DNA of 64,000 nucleotides from Corythucha ciliata (taxonomy: Eukaryota; Arthropoda; Insecta; Hemiptera; Tingidae). Of the stretch, positions 44,562 to 54,078 are shown piece by piece. Under the pieces are notes generated by a model, which had not been told where the DNA came from, made no database searches, and saw only the letters and a program-made list of their open reading frames with translations. How positions within the stretch are numbered: the first letter of the stretch is position 1; the number at the start of each line of letters is the position of its first letter. The stretch spans positions 48,477,189 to 48,541,188 of the forward strand of contig CM075938.1 of assembly GCA_038030265.1 (NCBI GenBank). The letters run 5' to 3'. The position numbers were made by a program, and so were the translations under genes.

Positions 44562-46440
44562 GTATTCGGGCCCAATCATTTCTTTTGTGCACGTGTTCGC
44601 GCCAATCGATTCTTTATCGAACACTGATAAATAGCTCGAGGTTCAGAAAAAAAGAAGAGTGTGGCACGATTACACGAGCAATCACCCATCCCCCTCCCCG
44701 CCTTGCATTCCTCTAGAAAATCTATAATCGCGCTCGTTAGCCAAAAAACAAATACAACCCCTCCTCCCATGAATGAATTTATGTTCTTTGGTCAAACCCA
44801 ATGTTTCAGCTCAAAAATCTGGATTGTGGTATCAAATTTTAAACCTGGATGACCCGCTCTATCCAAAAGCCGGGCCTACTAATATTCAACACGATGAGTT
44901 TACGGTATTTTTGTGTTTCATTCGTGCTTCTGACAAACGTTTTTCCGTTAAAGAATTAGTTTTCCTTTGGATTTGAAAGGAATGATGTGAAGTTTTTCCA
45001 ATCTTTCACCCATCCCATAACAGTTCATCATATTTTTCACCTCTGAGCGGTGCCGACCTTAAGATTTCAATCCTATTCGGCTCTCTCTTTCCTCTTTTAT
45101 TCACCTTTCATCCACTGACATTTCTCTGAGCCGATGGCTAACAAGAACCTGACCAACTGCAAAACTTAACAAAGGAATCAAATTTTTAGAGGAAAAAGAA
45201 CATAAAGCTGTCGTACGAAAGAGTATTGATGACAGTGGTGGCGGCTCGACCACTTTTGGAAAGTTATCTCTCTTTCCCCACCCACTTGACATCTGATGAA
45301 CGCACCTTCTAGATTTTTCTTTGTATTTCTCCCGCTGAGCTAGAAAAGAACCAATAAGGTTTCTCCGCTTTCACCCCCCCTCCCCGCCATTCTCGGCATC
45401 ATTGCCTGACCGCTTCCCTTCTAGAAAGGGAAAGATTATTTCCCTAAATAGAAGGGCCCTACAGTTTTTCGAGGTTGCCTTCCTCGCCACTTCCCTGCGA
45501 AGATGACTATCAGGCCTCCCTCACTCTTTCCACCGGGCATCATCATCTTTCTTTTAACAAGGTACCATTAGTGACACCCTACAGGACCATCAGAAACGAG
45601 CTCTGGCGCCCTCTCTTCCTATGTGTGCACACGCTTAAGGCTGTGGGATTTTTCAGGAAAAAGGGCAGGTGCTGTGGGGGGGGGGGTCGATTTTTAAGGT
45701 CGGATACCTAAAAAGAAAAGGAAATTACTTAATTCAAAGTGAGATGAAAATATCGGCTCCATCAGCGGGTGTTTCCCTCAAGTGTATTCCTTTCGAATCA
45801 AAAATCCTTACAGCGATGCAAATTTGTGGGCCGCTGAGTGAAATGGGTTTTCAATCTCGATAGCTCTTTCTTTCTTTTTGAATTAATTAAACATTTAAAT
45901 GCGGGCGAATTGAAGAATCCTTTTATTTTTTCGCGCCCCTTTTTTGTCTGATTTGAAAATGAGGTTTAAATAGAAAATTCTCGGCCATAGGATTCATTGA
46001 AAGTATCAGGTAACTACGAAGGAATTATCAAACCAACTTTGTACCTCCAGTTTCGAGCCCTTGAATTACCTGAATATAGACTTTTCGGACTATTGGCGAT
46101 TGTAGCTAAGGGATACGATGTCTGGCGGCGTTTCAGAGAAGCACCGAGTCCGGTATACTCCAAGGTGACTAAACTTTCTATAGGTGCCGCAGATCTTCGG
46201 TCATTACTGTCCTTCATCAACGTCACGAGCAGTCCCAATTTCCTTTGCGCTGGACCCAGTACATTATTAATTGTTGTTGGGCTGTGATTTTCGAGCATTC
46301 ATAACCGTCAACTTCAAAATTAACTTGTTTTGCTGCTCTACGGTGAGCAATCGGGAGCAAACGACTGCTGGTGACGTCAGTCTCCACCCATCCCGTCCGA
46401 TGGGCAGGGGGAAATCTGTAGCACCTATAGTAAAGTTTAG
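44562..46440. other. Non-coding sequence, nothing recognised
   Basis: No gene supported. ATCGATTCTTTATCGAAC at about 44605 also occurs at about 33519. The 96-codon frame at 45997-46287 lacks a recognisable motif. Confidence 0.4.
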
Positions 46441-46446
46441 TCACCT

Positions 46447-46608
46447 TGAGTAGACGCATACGGCGCCATGTTCGTTCTTATCAGTTTAATAAGAATGGTT
46501 GGGGGTGGTTTGTTGACAGCCACAAAACAACAACAAAAGGTGGATTTTAAAGACTGATAATTGATAAGAGCGAACATGGCGTCTGTGATTTTACCTGTCT
46601 GATTACAG
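46447..46608. repeat. Dispersed repeat family, copy 3
   Basis: Matches 870-1071 and 1427-1609 (GAGTAGACGCATACGGCGCC through GACTGATAATTGATAAGAGC). The open frame at 46437-46745 is again a by-product of the repeat. Confidence 0.8.
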
Positions 46609-46815
46609 GTACTGATATTACCCGCCATATGTGGTCCTTTAGAGAGGGAAGGGCTTGTGATTGGCTGGTGAGCGTAACCTACATGACCGGAGCAGCGAAT
46701 GAGAGATATCAAATCTATTTGATCCCTATGTGGAGGGGGGACCAAACATGGTGGACTGTCAGTACTCGTAGGAACTTATAGAGCCTTAGCGCCGCTAGTG
46801 ATAGCTACAATCGCC

Positions 46816-47995
46816 CAAGGTAAATAGACTTACAGAGGTATGCTCGTAACTAAGGAAAATGAAGCTTCCCCTCCAATGGTTTTTCCTTTGGAATTTCTTT
46901 GTAGATCAAGCAAAAAATGAATGAAAAGCCATAATAAGTGCCTGGAAATTTTTTTAAAAGCGATATAATTTGGCGGAGTTGTTCCTGAGACCTTATGTAC
47001 CGTTTCAACGCCCAGTTAATTGATACGTACCACGTGAAGCCCCGTTTATTCAGTACAGGCAGCTCTCGGCGCCGTGACGGGCGAGTTTATTATGTGTATC
47101 AGTGAGAAACGACCAGTAAGCTTCATGAGGGAGCAAGGAAGGGCTTCCCTGCTGCCCGCGACAAACACGCTCACGAGCATTTCTTAGATAGGTTGGACAA
47201 TAAAGCTGAAGTTTAAAAGTGTTCCCTGTCATGTATAAAAGTAGAAGTAATTTAGTATTAATGGTGTCCTTCGACCAGAATCCCGGCCTTGAACCTAGCC
47301 GTATTGAATCGCTGTCGATATCGAGGAATTTGTTTGCCTCATCTGGAGCCTTAGTACGAACTCGTGCGAAAATGGCGCCAGACGTGATTGCTATGGCGGG
47401 ATAATGTTATTTCTTATTCGGCGTCCTTGGATTCTGCATGCTGTTTTTTCCCCGACCGTTCATACTAAAGCCCCTGGCCGCATACCCAGGATGGAGTAGT
47501 GCGATTCACACCCTCACCTTACGAGCGTATTGGTCGATGTGCGGTTTGTTGTACAAACACCGTCGAGAACCCTTAATACGAAGCCAAGTGTTTCGGGGCG
47601 CTTATATTACTGTTGATTGAAACGGTAGCGAGGTCTCTAGCTTGATGAGTCGTCACGAAAACTTATTGTTTAACGATAAAATTGCTGAACTTAGCTCTAT
47701 CTTAAAATGATTTCTAAAAGTTCCACAACTGAGATGATACCCTGCACCTGCAGCAGTTTTCTTATTTGCTCCAACCATTACCCCTGCAATCATTTCTTTC
47801 ACAGGAACATTGTCCTGCTGGCAATAATGCGTAGTTCACCCGATTTCAAAAGTGGCCCCAGAAATGTCAATAATTTTGTTCTATTGAAAAAAGTCCCACC
47901 TGTTAATTTTTTAAAAATTTGTCATCCCATGACGTCATAGCTCAAACAATAATAATTGGTTGAAAATTAAGAGCATACCTCTTTAGTCTATTTAC
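46816..47995. mobile_element. Candidate DNA element with short inverted ends
   Basis: The left end AAGGTAAATAGACTTACAGA-GGTATGCTC is matched on the opposite strand at the right end with two or three differences (GAGCATACCTCTTTAGTCTA-TTTACCTT). Related end words occur near 660 and 1190. It contains a SINE-like fragment at 47500-47610. No transposase seen; target duplication not clear. Confidence 0.5.
47500..47610. repeat. SINE-like fragment, second copy
   Basis: GTGCGGTTTGTTG, ACACCGTCGAGAAC and ACGAAGCCAAGTGT align with the non-tRNA part of the element at 20345-20600 at about 70% by eye. The tRNA-like head is absent. Confidence 0.55.
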
Positions 47996-48104
47996 CTTGA
48001 CAATCGCCATCCTAGAATCATTTTGTGTTTATATGAAACCGCAGAGGCACTCCGTGCGTCAGACAGTGATGTAAAATACAAGCCTTTGTCTGGCGTCATT
48101 TATT

Positions 48105-48110
48105 TATAAA
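48105..48110 (+). promoter_or_regulatory. Possible TATA box of pseudoprotease 1
   Basis: TATAAA about 100 bp upstream of the chosen ATG, a plausible distance for a short leader. No other core element is clear. Confidence 0.4.
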
Positions 48111-48206
48111 GCATTTTTGTCATATTTCCGTTTCGTGGATATTCGCAATTCCTACTCAATATTTAGCTCTATCCTCCTGAAATTGGCGAACGTCACTTCA
48201 CTCACA

Positions 48207-49256
48207 ATGATGCTCGTTGTCTCTATTTTGTCTCTTGCATATTTGTGCCACGGTCAGCCCAAATTCAACTACAAACTGTGGAATACTGCTCCTCCGCCGA
48301 CGAAACAATGGACCGGTATGAAAACGAGTCTAACGCTCACAGGCAGCATTGAGGACTTCATGAACGACCATGTTTGCATGGGCACAGTAATCGGGCGCTC
48401 TAAAATACTCACGACTTGTAAATGTGCGTACGTATTCCACCCGAAAGAACACGTTTTCACTCCATACACGATGAAGACTGTGAAAAAACGATCTTTCGTC
48501 CTCGGTGTCAATAGTTTATGCGAGTTCAAAGCTCCCAGCCGTTCACAATATATCCTTCATCATGCTGTCCACCACCCGGATTGTACTCCTTTGGGTTGGC
48601 ACGACGTATGGTACGCTGATGTCGCCCTGTACGTGACTCAAGACTTTATTTCAACGGACGACATCCCTGTGTTACCTACACTCCCAGCCCCAGCTCCCAA
48701 AAAACTGAGTCAAAAGCTCTGGGATTTTGGGCCGTCCACGTCAGTTGTCTACATTCAATGGCGCACCTACCGTAAAGAGAGAGCCGTCGAGTCACTCAAC
48801 CTACAAACATTAGAGGCGTGTCGGAATCGTTACAACATCAACGTTGAATTCAGTCCGCAGACGTTTCCGTTGTATTGTTCTGACGTGACCAACGTGAGCG
48901 AACCGTATCGTCCGTGTTTTGGAAGCGAGGGCGCTCCAGGATACCTTTCTAAAGGCTGGCGATCGGGCTTTGAATATCTTCACTTAATCTTATCGGACGT
49001 CGGTGATTGTCATTCAGATAGACCGATAGTTTGGACGCGGATCCAGTATTTCGTTACATGGCTCAATCAACAAAAAGTTTCACATGCTCCGCCGACGTCG
49101 GCGCCAGCGGCTAAGACAGCAATGTCAACAAGATTATTGTCGACAAAATTTCTAATTTTTTCGACTATTATATTGACTTTATTCAGCTGTTACTTGGTTA
49201 CGATCGTTTTAGTTAATGCTGCCCTTTGCGGAACTACATTGGAGAGGCGATATTAG
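48207..49256 (+). CDS. Membrane-anchored trypsin-fold pseudoenzyme, copy 1
   Basis: 349 residues from the ATG at 48207. That start is chosen because MMLVVSILSLAYLCHG forms a signal peptide directly ahead of the conserved PPPTKQW region; the open frame reaches 48117 but without an ATG. Chymotrypsin-fold landmarks: HVCMGTVIGRSKILTTCKC (where TAAHC is expected; His57 becomes Lys72), YADVALYV (Asp102 kept, residue 138), PCFGSEGAPG (for CxGDSGGP; Ser195 becomes Glu241), GDCHSDRPIVWTRIQYFVTW (the usual V-x-T-R-V-x-x-Y-x-x-W end). A hydrophobic helix at about 314-340 suggests a C-terminal membrane anchor. Catalysis is therefore not expected; a binding or regulatory role outside the cell is inferred. 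Intronless. Confidence 0.8.
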   Translation: MMLVVSILSLAYLCHGQPKFNYKLWNTAPPPTKQWTGMKTSLTLTGSIEDFMNDHVCMGTVIGRSKILTTCKCAYVFHPKEHVFTPYTMKTVKKRSFVLGVNSLCEFKAPSRSQYILHHAVHHPDCTPLGWHDVWYADVALYVTQDFISTDDIPVLPTLPAPAPKKLSQKLWDFGPSTSVVYIQWRTYRKERAVESLNLQTLEACRNRYNINVEFSPQTFPLYCSDVTNVSEPYRPCFGSEGAPGYLSKGWRSGFEYLHLILSDVGDCHSDRPIVWTRIQYFVTWLNQQKVSHAPPTSAPAAKTAMSTRLLSTKFLIFSTIILTLFSCYLVTIVLVNAALCGTTLERRY

Positions 49257-50399
49257 TGCGTACTTCTTAGTACACACAAAAAAACGTCATGTACACAATT
49301 AGCCGGAAATGTTTCGACTATGATTTTGGTTGTGATTATGTAAAAGTGTGTGCCACAGCGGCTTTTTACGTACTGCTGCGAGGTCAGTGATTAAAGCCCG
49401 GTTCACACCTATCACGCACGCTTCAGATCCGACACCGATCGTGCATGTCGGATCGGAGGCGGTGGAAACCCTCGCAACGATTCGACCGTATTGGGGTTGG
49501 AAAGACAATCTGAGAGGGCTGAGAAGCGTTGTAGCCGTCAATTATTCTGTATTAACGCCTATTACGGTCCCCACACCCCACACCTATCCTTAAGAAGCCT
49601 GCAACAGGCGTTGGTGGATCGGAATCTATATTTTACACTGTTATAGTTTCTAGTACTATATACTACGATCTATAGTTGGTTTATACTGTATTGTGTATAA
49701 TTTGACTCGTGATCTGTCAAGCCAGTCGATCGATCTTGAACGAGCTAGCAAAAGTCTGCTCGCCTCTTCACAAACTTCCGGCACGAGGTTTGTTAAACTT
49801 CGGATGAGACTCGTCAAGCCAAGCGTCGCGTCGTGGGAGCCAGGCTTTAATGGCGTTTTCCATTCAAAACAATACTCTAGTGTGGTGTAAGTTTTTCCAC
49901 CCGTCCTCTCTGAATTGAAACATGTGTTTATGGAGAGGACGCTCCACTGCACATGTGCAGTGCGTTGAATGGAAATAGCTATAATAAAATCACCGATTTA
50001 CTGTTAATAATTTATTAGCAACTGATAATTATGGGCGATTCAGATTAACCAAATGCGCTCTGGTGGCAGCCCCGCCGAAGTAGGAAGAGCGGTAGACTCT
50101 CCACAGGCTTCAATGAGAAAACGCGGTTTTCGTTCCTTTTTATGAGTTTTTAGGATTTTTAAATGTTCATTTCTTTGAAATATTACTTGATATTACTACT
50201 GACCATCAACAATAATGAAACTCATAATCGAGAAATAATTGAAATAAAATGAAAGAGCTCGTGGTGAGAATGAGAAAATGATGGCGTTTTCCATTCCCGT
50301 CCTTACTGAACTAAAACATTAAACGAAGGATTGGAATACAAGCTATACAGGGACTTCAAAAGACAATTTTGTTTACCCCAAAATTCGTATCTTGCCAAT
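49257..50399. other. Non-coding sequence between pseudoprotease 1 and Jockey remnant
   Basis: No gene supported. GGCGTTTTCCATTC occurs at 49853 and 50284, and GTTGAATGGAAAT at 49962 is nearly its complement, so small MITE remnants are possible. Confidence 0.4.
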
Positions 50400-50930
50400 A
50401 GACGGGGGTGAACAAGACGACCAATACTCGGACTTGATGTCCATCTCAGAGAGAAGTACCTCAAGGCAGCGTTCTCGGACCAGTCCTTGACTTACTATAA
50501 TCAAGAGACCTACTTTAAGTCCACCATCGCTGATGATGCAGCCATTCTAGCCGTTGGAAAAAAGTTTGAGCACACTACGAGGAAACTCAAGACAACTGTC
50601 GGCAAGGTTATCAAGGCTGTTGTCTTGTGGACTAAAAAATGGGGAGTGAAGTTGAATAAATCCAAATCAGCTCATGTGAATCTCAATAAATGCGCAAAAT
50701 TGAGCCTTTAGAGGTCAATATAGACTCGAGTAATATTCCTTATGCCGAATTGCCGATTCATTAAAATATTTATGGATGGCAGTTGATGGACAAAAGGAAC
50801 AAAGAGGAGCTCAACATCAAGTTCAGGAGGAGTGTGTATTGGCTACCGGGGAGGAAGTGCCAATTGGCTTTCTACAAAAAACCGCCGCTAACGTTGCAAA
50901 TTCATCTGATGAAACGGAATAATAAACTTT
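50400..50930 (+). pseudogene. Jockey-like RT remnant
   Basis: Fragments in shifted frames: QGSVLGPVLDLL (usual PQGSVLGPxLY), then TIADDAAILAVGKKFEH (the palm F-A-D-D motif), VVLWTKKWGVKLNKSKSAHV (the W-x-x-K-W-x-I-K-L-N-x-x-K-S block), and weak traces of the thumb beyond 50750. Frame changes and stops are frequent. It is the RT part of a Jockey-clade non-LTR element, long dead. Confidence 0.8.
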
Positions 50931-51177
50931 AACGGAAAAACGGACAAATTTAAAAACAAAATATGAGATTAAATTTTGCTAGGTAATTTGAATGCTTATT
51001 TGAGTTGACACCTTCTTTATTTGAAGCTATGCCGACTAGTTTCGGGGCACGTACCACATTTTCAAGGCATCCACGCAGAAAAAAAATTTGATATTGCTTG
51101 ATGAATTTTTCAGTTGCAGGCTGCACTTTACTGGGCTGCGCGACGTCGAATGGCAGGAGCCAATTGGGACGTGGGCG
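50931..51177. other. Non-coding sequence, nothing recognised
   Basis: Short stretch between the Jockey remnant and the stop end of pseudoprotease 2; no repeat or gene seen. Confidence 0.4.
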
Positions 51178-52515
51178 TTAATAAGATGTCGTGGGGGGGG
51201 GGAAACACAGCGGATGGCTTTTTAACTTATGCAAATGGCTCAAATTTGACCCCGCATGCCACGCCACAACGATCACAACACTGATTCTGGCAGCAAAAAA
51301 AATCTGGATCAGTGCATCATTCTGTAGAATTTGTATTTTTCCTGTCACTCTGCACCCCCCAGGAATATAATTAATACAGAGGAAAATAATTAATACAGTG
51401 TACAGAGTAAAAGTGCTTATAATCATGACGAGTATCAATCCACTCGGCCCTATTAACAGTTCACAGTCATAACCAGAACTCTTTTTTTCTGTTTCTGGTT
51501 CTGGTTCGATAGGAAGACCTTTCTTGAGATTGTCCTCTACCCATTCTTGAAAGTACACCACGCGAGTCCAAACTACTGGACGTCTCGGATGACATTCTCC
51601 CACGTCAGACAATATCATCATGACTTTGTTCAGTTCGTTGAACTGGTTCGAACGAAGGGACTCGAGACGAGCGACACCAGGAGCTCCCTCGCTCCCGAAA
51701 CAGGGCCGGTGTTCTCTGCTGATATTTCGAGCATCGGAGCAGTAGATCGCTCTATGAAACGACTGGTGATCCGCATTTCGTGCCTTCCAGTATTCTTGAG
51801 GCGGTATGACGAAATGAAGGGCGCAGTCTTCAAAATTCATCAAATTAGGAATGGATTCAAATGAGCGATCTTCTTCGAATGTTTTCCAGTGATAGTAAAC
51901 CATGCTTGACTTATCGATTAAAGGAATTTCGAGAATCTGACTCAACGATGCATTTACTTTGTTCGTGAATATTCGGTCAACTCTTGCCGGCCAAAAGTCT
52001 GCAAGTTTAGGAACTACATCGAATCCGAACTGTTTTTCAGATTCATAAAGGCCGACATCGGCGAAAAAAACCCACTTGTTCCTGCGGCACTGATCGTGGG
52101 GTATCGCCCTGGTCAACGTAAACACCTTCCGATTTTTCGCTTTGCGATCGCACAGATTGTTTACACCAAGCACGATGACCCTTATGTAGTCATCCGCCTT
52201 CTTGTAAAGGTATTCAAGACCTGTCACGGGATGAACAACATAGCAGCAGCTGCAAGTCGTCAGAACTTTCCACGCCGAGACGACCATGCCCATACACAAA
52301 TGGTTGTACATGTGATCCTGAATGCTTCCAGTAAAACCCGACCACCACTGTTGCCAGTTGTCTTCATTTGACCACGACTGCGTCGGTGGTGCAGCGGTGA
52401 GCAGTTCTTTATAGTTGTAAACAGGGTACGTATTCGTGTCATTGATAGTACTTCGTAGAGCATGATTTCCACTAACGAGAGAAAATAGAATGACGGGAAG
52501 TACCATCGCTGTCAT
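51178..52515 (-). CDS. Membrane-anchored trypsin-fold pseudoenzyme, copy 2
   Basis: 445 residues from ATG at 52515. Signal peptide in residues 1-20 (MTAMVLPVILFSLVSGNHAL). The LTAAPPTQSW motif is shared with copy 3. Fold landmarks: NHLCMGMVVSAWKVLTTCSC (His57 position is Ser89), FFADVGLYES (Asp153 kept), RPCFGSEGAPG (Ser195 position is Glu276), GECHPRRPVVWTRVVYFQEW. Hydrophobic helix about 359-384, then a C-terminal tail of about 60 residues with a second hydrophobic stretch (about 402-418) that copy 1 lacks. Two NxS/T sites (NAS 188-190, NIS 264-266) fit secretion. Intronless. Expected to be catalytically dead; function unknown. Its 5' end faces copy 3. Confidence 0.8.
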   Translation of the reverse strand: MTAMVLPVILFSLVSGNHALRSTINDTNTYPVYNYKELLTAAPPTQSWSNEDNWQQWWSGFTGSIQDHMYNHLCMGMVVSAWKVLTTCSCCYVVHPVTGLEYLYKKADDYIRVIVLGVNNLCDRKAKNRKVFTLTRAIPHDQCRRNKWVFFADVGLYESEKQFGFDVVPKLADFWPARVDRIFTNKVNASLSQILEIPLIDKSSMVYYHWKTFEEDRSFESIPNLMNFEDCALHFVIPPQEYWKARNADHQSFHRAIYCSDARNISREHRPCFGSEGAPGVARLESLRSNQFNELNKVMMILSDVGECHPRRPVVWTRVVYFQEWVEDNLKKGLPIEPEPETEKKSSGYDCELLIGPSGLILVMIISTFTLYTVLIIFLCINYIPGGCRVTGKIQILQNDALIQIFFAARISVVIVVAWHAGSNLSHLHKLKSHPLCFPPPTTSY

Positions 52516-52708
52516 GCCGTACTAAGTTTTCTTTAAACTGTCATTGCTTGTCAAAAGTCTCGGTGAACCGAAATGATATGGGGAAAATGGCTTTAAAACA
52601 AAAATAAATCACATGCGTTGTCTAATCACAAGGAAACTTTTGATGAGCAATAAAAGCGTTTGAAAGCATTACCTATCTTTTTATGAGATTTTGGCAATCA
52701 AGGACGTC
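52516..52708. promoter_or_regulatory. Shared divergent upstream region of copies 2 and 3
   Basis: 193 bp lies between the two facing start codons. AATAAAAG at about 52650 could act as a TATA-like element for copy 3. No clear core motif is visible for copy 2. Since copy 3 is broken, only the minus-strand direction may matter now. Confidence 0.4.
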
Positions 52709-53270
52709 ATGGCAGCGATGTTACTCCTCGTCATTTTATGGTCTCTCGTTATTCGAAATCAAGCTTTACTAAGTACTATCAATGATTCGAACTCGTACCC
52801 CGCTTACGACTACAAAGAATTGCTGACCGCTGCACCACCGACGCAGTCGTGGTCAAATGAAGACACCTGGCAACAGTAGTGGTCGGGTTTCACTGGAAGT
52901 ATCGAAGATCACATGTACAATCATTTGTGTAATGGGCATGGTTGTTTCGGCGTGGAAAGTTCTGACGACTTGCAGCTGCTGCTATGTTGTTCATCCCGTG
53001 TCGGGACTTGAATACCTTTATGATCAGAGTAAGGAGTGCATAAGGGTAATCGTGCTCGGAGTGAACAATTTGTGCGATCGCAGAGCGAAAAATCGGAAGG
53101 TATTTACATTTACCTGGGCGATACCTCACGGCCAGTGCCGTAGAATCAAATGGGTTTTCTTCGCTGATGTCCGTCTGTATTCGATAAGGAGGAGGAGGTA
53201 GTTCCTCAACTAGCACTATTTCGCTCGGATAGAGTAGACCCAATATTTACGAAAAGTAAATGCCTCGTTT
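52709..53270 (+). pseudogene. Trypsin-fold pseudoenzyme copy 3, 5' half (broken)
   Basis: Starts MAAMLLLVILWSLV with LTAAPPTQSWSNED, very close to copy 2. Breaks: TAG in place of a Trp codon at about 52877; a single extra base after NHLC at about 52932; a frame change after FFADVRLY near 53180. It retains the LTTCSCCYVVHP block, so His57 was already lost before it became a pseudogene. Similarity stops near 53265 at KSKCLV, just before a GC-rich element; the rest of the gene resumes at 58549. Confidence 0.85.
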
Positions 53271-53400
53271 AGAGATGGAATCGGGCCGGGCCGGGCTTTG
53301 AGTCGGGCCCAGCCCGGCCCGGCCCGACTTTCTCAGTGGTTCGGCCCGGCCCGAAGCCCGGCCCAAACACCGGGCTGGGCCCGATTAGCCCGAATTTTCC
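53271..53400. repeat. GC-rich GGGCCGGG repeat, hAT-like left end
   Basis: Begins TAGAGATGGAATCGGGCCGG and contains inverted GGCCCGGCCC runs. TAGAGATGG followed by GGGCCGGG is seen at ends of some hAT elements, but no complementary right end was found, so this may be a truncated or simple-repeat remnant. Confidence 0.45.
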
Positions 53401-53674
53401 AACTTGAATGAATACAAGTGCCCCCCCCCCGCATTGAGCCAGTTAAATCGTTCCAAAAGTAAGGATCGTGATGAAGGTTGGTAGTCGGGGTTTGGTGATG
53501 GTGAGAGGTTTAAATACCCCTCCCCTGAAGATTACTGACGAGGAGTGAGGTTTTCAATTATTTAGGTTGCTCAATACACTTTAATTTTTTACTAATTATA
53601 TACTAATTATGTTGATATAACTTTTCGTATTATGATTTAGGACGTATCAAATAGTAACGGCTGCAAGTAATTAT
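53401..53674. other. Non-coding filler inside the split pseudogene
   Basis: Poly-C run at about 53420-53430 and AT-rich sequence up to the Gypsy insertion. It has no similarity to the missing middle of the pseudoprotease. Confidence 0.4.
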
Positions 53675-53851
53675 TGTTGTGTCCTTCACAGGAATCGGTA
53701 CAAGGGAATTTCAAGAACTTGAACTGGGGACCACTTTCTTTATTAATTCTCAACCCCTCCAGCTCTCTCCACACTCTCACCCACCACGCAACCACTTACC
53801 CCTTTATAACCTTCTTATTCGCAGCCCGCTACTTTACAACATTACACTACA
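53675..53851 (-). repeat. Gypsy 3' LTR
   Basis: 177 bp, TG...CA on the minus strand; matches 58268-58444 except for a dinucleotide difference (CCACTTACCCC here, CCACCTGCCCC there). TTATAAAGGGG on the minus strand is a probable TATA box. Confidence 0.95.
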
Positions 53852-53864
53852 TTTCTTCCCCCTT
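53852..53864 (-). other. Gypsy polypurine tract
   Basis: On the minus strand AAGGGGGAAGAAA lies directly before the 3' LTR, the expected place for the plus-strand primer. Confidence 0.8.
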
Positions 53865-54078
53865 ACAAACAAAATACAAAATTATACGTAACAAAGAAAA
53901 TATGCAATGCATTGGGTCATAAATGTGAGACAAGAAACATGAGCTAAATCGTAATTAAAACCGAAAAAAAAACGAAAGAGTAAAAAAAAAAAAAAAAAAC
54001 GACAAAAACCATCGATGGAACAATTCGTATTAAAAGAACAAAACCGTTTAAAACAAAAACATATTATATTTATAATGG

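Noticed and set aside
45997..46287. 96-codon frame with moderate complexity
   Set aside because: Begins without an ATG, has no recognisable motif, and overlaps an equal-length frame on the opposite strand.
49853..49975. Small MITE with GGCGTTTTCCATTC ends
   Set aside because: The inverted match is only about 12 bases and the second direct copy at 50284 does not fit a single element; left as a note.
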